A DNA stretch of 64,000 bases from Sitta carolinensis (lineage: Eukaryota; Chordata; Aves; Passeriformes; Sittidae). The notes beneath the pieces were generated by a model that saw only the letters and a program-made list of their open reading frames with translations, was not told where the DNA came from and made no database searches. Shown here one piece after another: positions 17,601-32,600 of the stretch (its first letter is position 1; each line of letters opens with the position of its first letter). Where the stretch lies: positions 9,476,452-9,540,451 of the forward strand of contig CM063294.1 of the NCBI GenBank assembly GCA_032173965.1, written 5' to 3'. A program made the translations under genes and the position numbers.

Positions 17601-20600
17601 TGGTGTATAATCCTAGTGCAATTGTGGTGTGATCCCATGGACTGTTCCCCATCCCCTGAGGTGGGAGCAGCCCCTGAGATCAGCACGGGCAGTTTGGGGT
17701 GGGAGATCCTGTGGTTTGTGGAAAACTGTGGAGAGGTGCACCATGTTAGGGCTCTGGAAGAGAGAGGATTTCACCTCCTGAGTAGGAGCTTGGTATCCAT
17801 CTCCTAGGAAGAGAGACTCTGGATGTGAAGCAACCTTTTGAAGACACAGTGGCAGATCTTGGAAAGGGGGTACCTAAACCAGTCTGTGTGGGGAAGAGAA
17901 GGAATCAGTCACAGAAAAAATCCCTTAGGCACAAGCACAAGTGTGTGTGGACTTGCCAAGCATGATTGCTGCTGTGTTGTGAGGTGATTCTTAAGTCAGG
18001 GGAAGTGAGGAATGGTGTAGGTATTAGAGCATGTAAAAGCTATAACATATTAAGGTTTCAGGATACCACCTAAGAGTATGTCTTGAAAAATCTTAGTTGG
18101 ATAAATAATTTAATTTGGTCTAGGTAGCAACATTCCTGGGTTGAAATCCTGCTAAAAGACTGTCAGTAAGAGCTGCTGATGAACAAAAGAGAGGCTCATC
18201 TGGGGGAGATGTAAAGCTGAGGCCAGGAGGATCAATATTAGGTCTGTGTCTGTTTTAACATCCTCATTAATGATCTGTAAGAGGGAGCAAGTGGTGTGTA
18301 TAGATTAATAAAATCTACAGATAACACTAAAGCCAGAGATGTCTTCAACAAAACTCAGCACAGAGGTGCAGTCTGAAGGACTTCACAGGTTCAGAAACAT
18401 GGGCAAAGGACGAGAGAAATGGATGACACTCGAAAATAATCAATGTATCTGTTTGTGTTAAAGCAGGCCAAGCCATGTACCCCTCCTTGAACCCTCCTCT
18501 TGGCACAGGAGGTGGAACAAAGCGCAAGCATGAGGCCAGTGTGTCTCATGGGCAGCAAAACTCAATGTAGCTGCAGAGGGAGCAGTGCAAAGCCCATCCT
18601 GGCCAGGCGTGGATCTCTGCCTGAAACACTGGATTTGATTTTAATCCTACCTGATTTAGAGAGACAAATTGGAAGGGGTCCAGTGCCAGCCTTGGATAAT
18701 GTGTGTGCCCCTGCCTAAGCTGTTAGGACAGCAGCTTGCAGAAATTTGTCATTTAAGCCTGTGCCCATTTGTGCTGCAGTCCCTGTGCTTAAAGCACCAC
18801 ACATTTAAGTTGTTCGTGGGAGTATTATTCCAGGGAGCTTTGAGACAACAACTTTCTGAAGTATTCATGTTCCAAAAATGAAATATTTGTGGCAATACTG
18901 GCCAAAGAAGCTGTGGATGCCCCTCAAAGTGTTCAAGGCCAGGCTGGGTGGGGCTTTGAGCACCCTGATCCAGTGGAAGCTGTCCTTGCCCATGGCAGAG
19001 TTGAAATGAGATGATCTTTAAAGCCTCTTCCAACTCAAACCATTCTTTGATTCTCTGAATACGATGAGAGAATACTATGAGGGGAAAATTCAGCTGGCCC
19101 TCCTGCCCTTGGGGTGCATGGGTGTGGGTCTCCAAAAATGGCTAGGGATTCTAGTTTTGATCTAGTTTGGAATTGCCTGGGCATAGTACTACAAGCTGCA
19201 TGGCAGGAAATAGTCCTGGCTTACAGGTGTGTGATGCTCAGTTATAAAAAGGTTCTGTCTTTCTGTTTCGAGTGCTTACAAATATCAATGTTTTAGCAAG
19301 GCCAAACAAATTCTCTCTAAAATCATGGGTAGCAGGTGCAGTGCATAGTGGTGACTGGCATGAAGTCTATTGTCTCTCCTACTTCTCTGTTTATGTCAGT
19401 CTGTAACTCTTTTTGCTCGTTATGCTTATCACACAGCTTTTAATAGTTACAGAATGTGTTTGAATTACGTTTGAAATTCAAATTTCACACAAATAGATGC
19501 TTGTTCTTGAACCAGTGTTTGTGTCTGAGTAGCTGGGGGAGGGGGCTAGTAGTATTTCTTTCATATTGCATGCATTCACCATGTTCTTTTCTATTGCAGC
19601 AGGAGTCAAAGGAAGAGAGTGGATTGCAAAAGAAGAGAACAAAGCAGCTGGATCGAACAAAGTTTGCTGCTAAAAGAAAAATTGCACGTAGGTCTAGATT
19701 GTGGGGCTGGGGAAGTTGTCTGGTGCTGAGAAGCTTCTGCTGTTTGTGTTAGAGATTATTTCCCTTGCAGAAAGTCTGTGACATGGCTGTGGCTGCAGAA
19801 AAGACCCTTCACAGGGCTAAATTTTGCACTTCCAAAATAAGTGTGCAAGGGTGTTGGTACCTCACTGGGTTCAAAACTGAGGCTGACCTGAAAGCACTGT
19901 CAGTCACAAACTGCTTTCCTGTCCAGGCTCCTCTGCTCCCGTGTGTCCCTGAAACATCACAATGCTCTGACCCGACAGCTGCCGCTCAGGAAGGATCTGA
20001 GTCGCAGCTGACAGTTCTCTGAAATCATCAGCTCACAGTGTGGGGGCAGCCAGAGCACCAGCAACGTTGGGCATCATAAGGAGGGTGTTAAGAACCAGGG
20101 ATTTAGTTGATGTCATTTTGCTGTTACATAAAGTGTTGGTGCACCCTTGTCACAGCGCTGTGTGCAGTTCTGGCCTCTGCATAGCAAGGACACAGTGGTT
20201 CATCCAGAGAATCCAGAGAAGGGCAGCCCAAGCCATGGAGGGGTGGAACAACTGCCCAGTGAGGAGAGACTGGAAAGCTTGGGGCTGCTTTGTTAGGAGA
20301 GAACGGTGGGATCAAAGTTCCCATCGGGAAGGCAATGCCTCAGCTGAGCACAGAGCTGTTGTTTACCAGCTCCAGTGGAAATAGCAAGAAATAGACAGGT
20401 TTAAAATGGGTGAAGGACACTAATGCTTCACACAGCATGGGTGAACTCCTGGAAGTTTGAGTCACAGGAGGTTATGGAGAGGTCAGAATCAACAGCTTTA
20501 ATAAGGGATTAAATGCATTCATGGACAATAAGTCTGTGAACAGATGCTAAAGGCTGGGATGTTCCTGCTCATATTCTGATGTACAGGCAGAAGGGCCCAC

Positions 20601-23600
20601 TGAGCATAGCCAGTGTGCCTCTGCTCCTTTCACAGCCCCACGTGTTACAGCAGCCAGGCCCCACAGGGTCCCCACTCGTGTTCCTGTGCTCTGTGAGGCA
20701 GTGCTCCATCCAGCACGTCAAATTCAGGACGTTTAAAATGGGAGAGATGTTGCCTCCTGCAAAACCCAAAGCAATCACTGAACAAAATGGAGCACGCCAC
20801 TGCTCCGCAAGCAGCAGCAGTTGGGCTTGTCAGTCCTCACAGGGCTTGTATGAATTAAATGTTTTTAATAGAGGCCTAAGGCCATAGCACAGAACAGCCC
20901 AGCTCTTTGTGGGAGCTGCAGCCCACTGTGCATGTCTGTGTTGAACAAGTGAGATAGCAAAGTCAGAGATGGGGAAAAGAGTTCTTTTTTCTTATTCTTC
21001 TTTTTCTCCCAAAGGAAACAGAGCACCAAATTAAAGCTGAAACCCCCTTGGAGATGCCACTAAAATGTGACCAAGCATATGGTGCTAAGAGCAGGGATCT
21101 GCTGAAGTTGAATGTCCTCATTGCATCATTGAACATGTAGGGTTTCAGGAGCTGGTGCTGTGCAAAAGGTGTTCAGCGTGCTCCAGAAAAGCCACAGGAG
21201 ACGGGGCCGGCTCTCCAGACGTTGTATAACAGACAAGTCCTGCTGTGTTTCGAGAAGTTGAAATTATTGATAATAGTTTTTCATTTCCTGGGGCAAAAGC
21301 TGCCTTTTTTTGTTGTTTAGAGTGCTTGTCTGAGTTTGGGGGTGCTTGGCTCCACACGGTCGGAGAGCAGGGGCTTATTTAAGCACGTGTGGTGGTGGGG
21401 CTGTTCTCATTTGTGGGAAGCTATAATTAGACTTTTGGTGTTTGCTTTTAGGCAAATTAAGATTTGAAGTAGTAATTATTTTTCTCAGTGTCTTTAAATA
21501 AATTCTTTGAATTGTGAGGCAAATTGGTCTTTTGTAAAGATTGGGAGCTTCTGGGTAGAGCAAGTTCTTTCTCCTCAAAACTGGAAAATTTCGGATATTG
21601 GCAGGCACTCGTTATAAAGCGTATCCTCCCTTTTTTGCTTTGTTGTGGTTTTATTCATTTTAACCTAAAGCCATAACTAAAATATATCTGTGACGTTTCA
21701 TCCTGACAGGATAAATGGAAATACAAAACCTAAAGAGATCTCTCCCTTCTTTTTTTAGGAAGAAAGTCAGTGCTTTAAAGCACATTTGAATGTTTTAACT
21801 GTAATTGCACTTTGGATATGTAAAAATACTGAGATCCCGCATTTCTATTATTTTTGAGTAAATCTCTTATTAGTAAGTGTTATAACTACAACTAGTGAGG
21901 TTTTGCATCTAATTCACTTTGCAAATGTCAAAATGGAACATAAATCGCTTTGCAAATTGCCATATTAGCATTTAAAAAGGCTCTGAAACGGTTTAATTTG
22001 TTTAGGGCTGCCGTATCTTAAAAACAGTTTCTCTCTGACCCCTCCTTCGCATCTGCGGGTCTCTTGGATGCCCTGGTCCCCGGAGAGGCGCTGGGATTTC
22101 CTGCCGCGTTGGGATGGATGAGTGAGGAGAGGGTTTTGGAGTGTGAGATGCAGAGATGCCGGTGCTTCCCGCTGGGAACGGGCTCCGGCAAGGCAGGCGA
22201 GTGAGGAGTGTGAGCTGAGCATCGCTCCAGATGGAGAGGGGTCGTGTCTGCCGGGATCTGGGGAGCCCCCCACACACGCTCTGAGCTCTCTCCCTCGCTC
22301 TGTTTGCACACACTGGTCGGGGGCTAACGCAGCGCTCTGGGTTTCTAATCATCATAAATCATGAGGGCTGCAATCAGCATCGAGTTTAATAAAACACACG
22401 GTGCTGAAGAGTGATCAGTCCTGAAGCATCAAATACTGTCAGCTCCACTTAAAGCAGGTCAGGTCTGCTGGAAGGAGTGAGCAGAGCTGCTCTTTGGTCT
22501 CCCCGTAGTAATGCCAGGTGGATTTAAACTCGAGTTTTCCCCATCTCCAGAGCACCTACTCAACTGGAACATGCACTAAGTGCATCTTGTTTGTCACTGG
22601 TTTCTTTGCCAGAGGCAGCATTTGTCTGGCACATTCCCTGTCCCCAGAGGGGAAATTGCTGTGCCAGGGAGGGAGAAGAAAACAAAATGTACAGCAGTTA
22701 CTCGCCAAAAAATGTTTCTTTTTATTAAGCTTCATGGATGTTGATAGCCTGAACTGGCAAACACTCAGGCCCCTGTTGAAGCACGTGGAAAGTCGTGTGT
22801 TTCAGGGTGCTGATCATGTGCACCAGTTTTCCTGCACATGTCTGAGTTTGCAGGATCTGGCCTGATTGCTGTGGTGGTTTGGGCAGGAAGACAAATCAGC
22901 ACCTTTCCAAATGCTTGGAAGGTGTTTGGTATTAGGGAGGAAGAAAAGACTGTATGTAGCACTGTAGGTCTGGATGACACGGTGGTGATTGGTCAAAGGT
23001 TGAACTCAATCTCGGAGATGTTTTCCTTTTCCAACCTATTCGACTCTGTGCTATGCTGTTTAATGCTGCTGTTCTTGGGGCTGGGAGCTTTCTCCATACA
23101 CTGGATGGTGCTTTCCATTAAAGGATGGTGGGGTTTTTTTTGCCTTGGTCCCTCCTGGCTGTAACATCATAGAGCGACTTTGTCCAAGGACAAAAGATCC
23201 CCACGAGCCCTGAGAGCGCTGCAGTCTGCTTTCCCTTCAACCTCTTTCTTAATTTTCAAAGGAATTACCCCCCACCCCAAACCAACAACCTGAAGCTAAA
23301 TGCTGTTTTAGTAGGACACATAAAGGAATCTGAAGGTAATCAGTCCAAAAATGCTTCAGCTCCCGTTTGGGTGGGGGAGCAGGAGGCTGCCATCATCCAG
23401 GAGCCGAGGGGAGGGCAGGGCAAAGCTCTGCTCTGTGGATGCAGCACTGGTGTCACACACAGGCTGCAGTAGGGCCAGAGCACGGCTGCACTGCTGTGTT
23501 TGGGTGGCAGCTGGTAGGGAGAGGATGGGATAGAAAATGGGAGCGTGCAATTTGTGAATGCATCTTTATCCAGGGAAACGCCTGTCTCCGGAGCTGGCTG

Positions 23601-26600
23601 CAGTGAAGGCATGTTTTGTGCTTGGGCAGCCTCCCTGTTCAAATGGCATGTCTGAAAGATGTTGTAGCCCGTCAGAGAGCGCGAGCCTTTGGTTCATGCA
23701 TGAGATGGTGCGTGCAAGATTCTGCCTGGAGGAGGGAGCGGGTTCTGAAGGAAATCTGTCAATTTGTTTCGAGTGAGAAGATGTATTTTTCGGCTCCTGA
23801 GAGTGCTGTTGAGTTGTTTTTCAAGCTGCACTCCATTCTGCAGGCATTGTATATTTTAAGCAGAGTGAAAGTGTTGAATTGAATCTAAGTAAATAAGTGT
23901 TTTCCAAAGTAACTAACTGCTTTGTTTCTACATAGCCAGTCTAGACTTTTGGTTTGATTGGAGAGAGGAATATTTCAGGAATAAATTTTCTGCTGAAATA
24001 GCAGTTACAACTGTAGGAAACCTGTTTCCCATGCATGACTGACTTAGTGATGCAGTGGAGTGGTGATGTGAGCAGAAGGGGGATGTATGCATGTGAAATA
24101 TTCTCTATAATACCACCAAGCAAGTAACATTATCCTCCACAGAGCTTTTCACCTGTGGCTCAGGGTGAACAACATGTAGCTCTTTTTCTCTTGGGTAGGT
24201 CTCCTGTGGTGTTGCAGGTATCTGTGTCAGAAGAGAGTGAGCTGTGCTACTCAGTTAGTAAAAAAGCATCTTAAAAAAGATATGTTGTTTTTCCTACCTT
24301 CCTGCTGAGCCTATCCAATACAAAACGAGCACACTTTAGAAATCTGTCCTTTTCCTCTCTCCTTGAACATGCATTCTGCAGCCGCAGTGTTTGTTGTTTG
24401 ATGGCAAATAAAATGTCATGTTGCAGTTAATATACTTGGGGAATGGGAGCTTAGATTGCTGTAGAAACCTGAGGTGAAGTTCATGACCTGAGTTACCTTT
24501 CTCATTTAGTGTTGCCTGCTCCAGTTTTGCTGACACCTTTTCAGGACTGCTGAGGTTTAGATTGTTTTCTCTGCAATCCTCCTGGGGAAGTGGGACTCTC
24601 ACCCATTTCTTCCTACATGCTAGATATTCACTGAGTGTTTACATACACCTGCAGCTGTGACTTGACATTATCCTGTTTCTTCTACTGTAGAGATGACTGA
24701 AGAGGAACAATTTGCACTGGCCCTGAAAATGAGTGAGCAAGAGGCTAGACAAGTGAACTGTCAGGAAGAGGAAGAGGAGGAGCTCTTGAGGAAGGCCATT
24801 GCTGAGAGCCTTAGTGTAAGTGCACTTCTGTGAAGAGGCTCACTAGGGTTCTTTAGCAACATTGCTGTCTGTGCTTGTTTTACCATGCTGCACAAAAGAA
24901 AGTTTTACTGGGGTGTGTATATATTCCCAGCACAAATTGGAATGATGGCAGCTGCAGAGTAGTTGCTTTGTACTGTTCCTAGTCAGAGGGACGTGAAGAC
25001 TAACCCCAGCTGTCCCTGTTTTGGGGTACAGAGTTCTGATTTGGAATGGGGGGATCTGCAGTCCAGGCGATGGCTGCCAGTGTGCTGGGGGAACCCTTGG
25101 TTGTGCTGTGCTGATAGAGATCATGTCTGTAGGAGATTCAACCTTTTGTTTTTCAGAGCTGTCAGCCCTCAGACTCGTCGACTGCAACTCCTCAGCTGTC
25201 AGTGGAAGCATTAGACTCACAGGGCCAAAGCCAGCCTGCTGAGAAGGAAGGCACTGAGATCCTGGGAGGCCTGGCATTCTGCCCTGACACCCCTCCCTCT
25301 GACTGCAGCTCCCACTCACAGAGCTCCAGAGCTGATGGGAATGGACAGATGGATGTCGCCCGGAGCCCCTTGGTAGTGTTGAGGAGGTTAAGCCAGGAAA
25401 TCGTTGAAAGCTCACTAGTATCCAGCATAATCGTGTCTCCGGGGAAGGGCCAGCCTGTGACAAGGTCAAGTGAAAAGTCTTCCTCACCAGCAAAAAGTGA
25501 TTCGAATAACATGTTACCCAGCACTCTTGGAGAGGACTTCATGTCTTTGAGTCCCACCTTTGGCAAGGTGGCTTCAGGAGGCTCCTGGCGACTGACACCT
25601 CGCAGACTGTTCACCAGCCCCTCCAGCTCTTCTGAAGCAGCAGGCCAGGAACCAAAAGAGCAGCTCCTGCCCTGCATTGGCCATTCTGCCGGAGAAGCTG
25701 GTGCTGGGAGCTCAGCCACACTCTGGAAGAGCAGGACCACAGAACAGTGTGACAGCCCCAGGAGCAGTGGTGGAGGAGCAGGTAGCAAACACAGCTCACA
25801 GCTGGGGCACACTGCCAAGGTCTGTGTTTCCACAGAGCAAGCAGAGCAGAACGAGGGGTCTGGCAGGACCCCGGGTCTTTGCATGCTGACTGCAGTGGAG
25901 GAGAAGCACAAACAGGAAGAGGCAAGAGATACAGTGCACTATTATTGGGGCATCCCCTTCTGCCCCAAAGGAGTGGACCCCAACCAGTACACCAAAGTCA
26001 TCTTGTGTCAGCTGGAAGTTTACCAAAAGAGCCTGAAGCAGGCTCAGAGGCAGCTATTGCATAAGAAGGAGTTTGGTAACCCAGTTGTACCCAGTTCTTC
26101 CTTGAGCCAAAACGAGCTTGGGAAAGGAGGGGAGATAAGCAGGGAGAATGGGGTTGCTGATGGTACAGAAGATGGAGATACAGAGGGACAGGAGTCTGAA
26201 AACATTACCTGGCTCCACCCTTCAAAGAGGAGGGAGGCAGAGAGTCCAGGGCACAGCATGGAAGAAGAGAAGAACTCCACTTCTGATGATGAGCCGACCA
26301 CCAGCTACTGCCAGGTAAGAGCTTTGCCACTGAGCTGAGTTGAGCAGCCATGCCCTTCTGTCCATTTTACGGTTCAGTCCCTTCTGCAAAGCAGGCACTG
26401 CTATTTAATGACCCTCTTAAATTCAGGGACTTTCTCCCCCAGCCACACAGGTTACTGTGGAAGGGAGAGAAGAGTACAGGCTGACACCCAGCTCACACAA
26501 GACAGAGCCATTGAGCAGCCTGGCAGTCATTGTTAGTGCTCCAGAGACTGACACGTCCAGCTGATCCTTCTCAGAAAGGTGCAGCCTGGCAGTGTGTCGT

Positions 26601-29600
26601 GGTTGAGGGCACAAAGGTGATGCTGACCACCACCAGCTCCAGTAAACCAGTTTATAAACCCGTGGTTGTATGGGGAGCTCTGGGTTTCCCTTTGCAGGCA
26701 GAGATGTGGGTTTGTCCTTGTGGTGCATCCTTTCCTGTTTGCCCCTCCGTGCTCATCTGCCTCTATCAGTGCTCCTCCCTTGGAAGTGCTCTTTTCCCTC
26801 GTGGCTGGGAGAGGCTCTGTGTGGTCACAGGCATCTTCTGCCTGCCCTGGTGATCTCCCTGTCCTTGTCCTGGTATTGGGCACCTTCTCTTGGGCTCGGG
26901 TGCTAGACACTAGGTGTCAGCCTCTGTCTCTGTCAGGGCTCTCCTGCTGGAGCGGAAGGCAGCTTTCTGTCACTGCTAAGTTTAAACAGATTGCTAGTCA
27001 GATGAAGTATTTATTACTGCTGTATTTTAGGTTTGTGTCAGCCTTTTCCAACCCTCATTTTTCATAATGACTTCACTCCCGGATCATTGTATAACTTTAT
27101 CTTCTCTATGACTGAAGCCTTGGCTCTGTTGTTCCTGTTTTCAAGTGTATTTGATCATTTACCCTGGTGTTAGAAAGATACTTAACTTGTTTTGTGATAT
27201 TTATATTCTGTCTTGTAATATTGAACACTTAGGAAAAACGTCATGTCTGCATTTTCTGGTTGCAGAAAAAGAGCAGAGCAGCCTGTGCTGAAATGTGACT
27301 TTTCATGACAGTGCTTTGGCTCGGGTTTAGCAGATGAAGATTTAAACAAGCCTTAGAGGTGATCTGCAGAGGAAAGGAACTGACTTGTGCCCTTTTTCAT
27401 TTCCTTAGGATAGATACAAAAGACCTGAGAGGTTCTTAAAGCAAACTGCACTTTTTTTATCTGTAGCTTTTCCTCTGGAAATGAAGGTGTCTTTATACAG
27501 GAAGATTGGGGTGACTGGTGGTCTGTGGATGTGTACTCTAAAGCCCTTGGGAAGCTACAGCAGCTGGGAAGGGCATGAACTTTTAATCAGTACTGAAAAT
27601 TGTGTGGTATTTTTTAAAATATTATCTGTTTAATGCTAATACCTAATTAGTTCTTGGGGAGAAAAAAGGTTTTAATGATGCTGAGTGGTAACTTGTAACC
27701 TACTCCTCTTGACCATGGGAGCTGTCTCAGAGCCATGCCTGAGAGATGTAGCCTTTCTGATGTTTTTAAGGTGAAAAAATAAGGGAGGGGGAGCAGACTT
27801 TACAATTTTAACCCTAGCCCAAAATTTGCCAGTCTTCTATTTACACGAGAGAAAATAATTTCTAAATGCCTTTTCATCTGCTTTATCACACCCAGCATGA
27901 GAGGTAGCTCTTTTCTCTCGCCTCTCTGTGCAGTCACACACTGAGGCCAGAGCAGGTGATTTACTTGCAAAATCGATATGTTTGATGTTTGCTTGTGCCT
28001 CGTCTCCATTTTTTTCCCTCTATCAAATACAATTCCACTGGCAGTGACAAAGGAGGGGCCCAGAGCTGTCATGTCTCCACCTTGCTGCATCTCTTGGAGA
28101 CCCTTTGCTGCCTGTGCTGTCCTGGGGCTCCCCAGTGCCACCAGGGCTGCTCTGCTGGTGGGGCTGGTGGGAGATCTTAGGCTGTGCTGAGTGTAGAAAC
28201 CATCCTTGAGGACTCAAAGCTGTCCTTGAAAAAAGACACGGCCTCATGCCTTGTGTGAAATGAAGGTGCAAATGATGTGCTTGAGGGAGGCTGCCTGTGC
28301 TCCTGCCCTGAAGCCCTCACCTGGAATGGACACAGACCTTTCACCCTGGCAGCAGTTGGCTGCTGCCACTGCCTCCTGCAGCCAGGGGATGTTTGCACAG
28401 AGCAAATCCTGGTTGTTGGGAGATCTCACAGCCTGTGAACCTGCACTAACAAACTTCAGTGCTAATAGAATCAATTTCTTTAAAGCCTTTCAGATAAGGT
28501 TAGGGAACTCTTGGTCTTTAAAAGATTCAGAGGGAAAAGACCCAACTCTGAAGATTTAGAGTCTGGTGACCTGAATTAGTGCCATATTTTATAACAGATG
28601 TACAAGGAAAAACAGATACAGATACAGAAACAGAGTGTTCATGACCAGGGCAGAGGCATTGTTAAGAAATGCACAATTCAGGACAGAGAAATAAAAATAA
28701 AAGAGGAGGTGTGGTATTTTATGTTAATGATGAGCGATGCTGCAAAGAAGTAAAGAAAGCATAGATAAAACTGGATATTTGGGGGTTGGAGTCATGTTAG
28801 GGAAATTTGACAGGAGAGGCCTTGATTTGGAGCTTGCTGGGGAAGTATATCCAGGAGTGGAGCTGATCGAAGTTGAAACCTTTGGTGGAAATTAATCTTA
28901 TAGCGTTTGATAGACTCAAGGAAGGGGGAGGGAAACTCCTTGGGTTTCTTTGAGACCTAGCATGAGAAATTGTAGGCCTGACTGCAAGGACTGCTAATAA
29001 ACCGTTGTAATTCCACCTGATTAGAGGATGGCAAGTGTAACGTGTACACTGCAGAACAAGAAAGGGATCTGGGTAATGACTGGCATGTTAGCCTGACCTC
29101 AGCAGTGCATAAGGCTTTTGAACAAATTTTAAAGGAAAGACTAAATGGAGTCGTAGAGCTAAATGAAAAATGGGATAAAATGCACACAGATTTTCCAGCT
29201 GTAGATTGTTCAGGTTAATCTGTTCCCTTCCTTTGATGGGACAGCTGATTTCCCAGGCAAGAAAAATGCAACAGATTTTATCTGTAGGAAATTTCAGAAA
29301 AGTGCTTCTCATGGTCAAGCATCAGCCGTACCAGTTGATCAGGTCATTCTGGCTCAGGAAAATAAGTTTTAAAGTAGAGTAGGCAAGAGCTGCTAGGGTA
29401 CCTGGGGGAGTGCAGGGGACTCTAAAAACCTTGGGCTGTTTCAAGCTCAGCACAGCTGGAGGTGGAGAAAAGCTACGGTTGCTGCCTACAAATAAATTGA
29501 GGTGGATGCTGAGAACAGGCAGAGAGCATAGAAGATGATGGGTGATGTTGGAAGGAGTGGATGGGCATGGACTGTCCAGGAACCATGTCTAGGCACAAAG

Positions 29601-32600
29601 GTAACAAAGACTACTGCCAGGCTTTATTACAGGGAGTACCTTGCCAAAAGGAGGAATGGAAGGAAAAAGCTGACTGGTTCCGGACGGATACTGAGCCATT
29701 TTCAGATAAAAATATACAGCAGACTAGGTGCAATGTCATGGACAGAATCCAATGACCCAGCAGACCCCAGTCAGTTGTGCTCATTGTTTTATGTAACACC
29801 AGAATTTTCCTTTCCAGCCCTCCCAGGTACTGCCTGCAGAGGATGTGCCTGAAGATGGGGAACCCATGCAAATTGCACAGAGGTGAGTAGGGTGTTCAGA
29901 GTGTGGGGCTCACAGGTTCTCTCTAGTGATACGGGCTCTTCCACTCGCCCTGGAGTATTTTGGGATGCAGTCCCACCACAGCTTGCTGCAAGGCTTGCTG
30001 GAAAGGCTGGCTGCAGTCACTGCTGTTAGGTATCCCTGGAAATACATGGCTTTGGAGCAGCATGGGAGAGGTGGGGCACAGCTAAGGAGAAGGGATCAGT
30101 TGCTGTTGTTACTTTATAAGAGAATTTTGTGCAAGGTGCAGTCTTGTACAAGTTGAAGGAGTTGCTCCTTGCCCTCTGAAGCTCCTGTGACATGGTGCAG
30201 TAAAGCCATGGGGAGCTGGAGGTGAGTTACAGCGATGCCATCACGTGTCTGTTGGGGAAGGCGCACAGGCAGCGAGGGGAAGGGTTTACTGGATTTCTGT
30301 GTGTATTTTTATGTTCTTGCCTTACTGCTGAAGAGGAAAGCAGGGAGGAGGAAGCCAGACGGCACTGCCTATCAGCCAAAGATAGAGTGCAGTGCTCCAG
30401 AAAAGCCACTTCAGCAGATGACAGGTGTGGGGCAAGTCAACATGATTTTCTTCAGATTTAAGCCTACTCCTCTTTTCCTTTTTTTTTTTCCTCTTCTTCC
30501 TCTGGGATGCAATTCCATAGCGAAGGCTATGGAGAAGAAGGAAAAATGGGAGAGGATTCAGGGAGCAAGTTACAAGAAAGGCCAGATAATGTCATGTTTT
30601 TAATTTGCTGGGTTTTATAATTTAAACCTGCTTTGGAGCAAAACTGCCAGCTTTCCTCTGATCTAACAGCGTTTGGCCTGAGCAGTTAATATCAATATGC
30701 AGAGTATGAAAATCCCTCTTGCTTGCACCTTTCTAACAAGCTTAAAACCTGCCTTGGGGAGCAGGAGGAACCTGCAGCTGCTGCTGCTGCTGCCGAGGCT
30801 GATGAGCCTGTGACAGCTGAGCTCTGAGCTTGCGTGGAAGGCAGCGAGGTGTGCTCTGCAGCACTGGCCTGCCTCGGGCCTCAGAGCCCGGGATGTGGAG
30901 GATAGGGAAGGAGAGGGAGCCCTTTCCTTTGGTGTAGCTGGTGGGGTTAGTCTGGGACATTCCCCAAGTTACCCAGGAGCTCCTGGCTGCCTGCCTTGGG
31001 GCGGGATGCACCTGGATGCGGTGGCCCTTCCTTGAGCAGCTGGAACATCTGCAGCAAGGCAAGAAAAGGCTGCAGTCTTTGCAGTTTTGTGCACATTAAG
31101 TGTTGCCATCTGGCTCCTGGTAATTTGCCAGCACAGGCCTCTCTTGGGTATGGCTCAGGCACCCCAACTGGCTGGCCTCAGCAGCACTTAATAGGAAAAC
31201 ATGGCTCTGAGCTGTCTGGAGGGAGTGGAGCAGTTTAAGAAGTGCCAGTCCTGTGAGGAAATTGCTTTGCTTTCTGTGGGCTGCTCTCCCCACTTCTTCC
31301 ACACTTTGTACAGAGCATGGAAGATTGGGGTTTTAATAAATGATTATAGGCTTTGTTACCAGGAGATAGTTGGTGTAGCAAGAAATGCAGTTTGACTTCA
31401 AATTGATTAGCCCATTTTATAAATGTCATAGCAAGTTGTTTTGTGTGAGTTCCTTTGAAGAGAGCCCTGATGTTAGACACAGAGTAAAACATGCTCAGCC
31501 TGGATTCATAACAAATGCTTTGAGATGCTTTATTTAGAGCGAAAAGCCACTTGTGATTTCCTATCAGAATTTTGTTATTTATCATAAATCAGCAGTGGCT
31601 GTTCTCTCTTCTCTAAGGCCTGTAGTTGAGTTTAATAAATCTTGTGTTTGTCAGTGCGGGGATTCATGTTTTTAAAGTGTGTTCTTGCATACTTGATCAG
31701 ACTAATCAGAGAGCCACGCAAGGCGCAGAGTGTGTCAGCATGGGTGCCAGACTTACTCAGCAATGCCTGCCTGTGTCAGAAAGACACTGTGCAGTGAGGT
31801 GTGAGGGGAAAAAAAGGAAGAATCCGAAGGTCAAAAATGAGAGGAGCAGTGCTGGGTGCTGCTCCGAGGAAGCACCATGCTAATGCTGTAAGGACTTTGC
31901 TGCAGGGAAAGTGCCTCGTGTCACATCTGTGCTGCTTCTGGCTGCTGTGCACAGGGAGAAGGAGAAAACCAGCAGTGTGAGGAGGGAGAGGATAATGCAG
32001 GATAAAGCAGGTCTGTCTTTCCCCTGTGAGGATTTCCTTCCCCAGACAGAAAGAGGCACAGTGCTGGTACCTGAACAACTCCCACATCTTCTCCCACAGA
32101 CAGTCCCACAATTGTGAGCAGGTATTTTTGCTCCCTTCACAAGAGATAATGACCCTTTCTGCCTTTCTAGTAGAAAAAAATATTCCCTTTGGAGATTTTG
32201 CTTAGGATGGCGTTTTAGACCCATATTTTGCTGTTATCCTGGTCATTTCTGGCTGTCAGATATTGACCACTTGGAAATTATGGCATCATCTGCTGTTCTG
32301 AACTGTGTGAGAAAGGCAGGTGTGTCCCTCACACCTACTGGATTGGAGATTCATGTTATATTTATATTTTGAACAGCATCTCCACAATGACCCCACTTGG
32401 CAGTAAAAGGAGCCCAGATATTGCCACAGAAAACTCTGCTGAAGAAGAGATCTCTGTTTGCCCAGGTAAGAGGCACTTGAGACTGTTATGAATTTTGTAC
32501 CAAAAGTTACATGCTTAGGAAATTCAGAGAAAAGAGAATTTTCAAGTTATTTGAACAAAATGAGATTTCTTTCCCATCTCCATTTTTCAAGGCTAAAATT

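Larger units (their letters stand above)
11649..19599 (+). other. UIMC1: UIMC1 intron 2 (about 8 kb)
   Basis: Holds an LTR split by a CR1 (14660-15474) and CR1 pieces at 18190-18345 and 18890-19065. The rest is ordinary AT-rich intronic DNA in which I see no exon. Confidence 0.75.
19688..24690 (+). other. UIMC1: UIMC1 intron 3 (about 5 kb)
   Basis: Holds an ancient LINE relic (20060-20560) and a small CR1 tail (22960-23050). Around 22020-22340 there is a locally GC-richer patch without a recognisable gene. Nothing else supported. Confidence 0.7.

Noticed and set aside
25192..25911. 239-codon minus-strand frame
   Set aside because: Shadow of the large UIMC1 exon 5.
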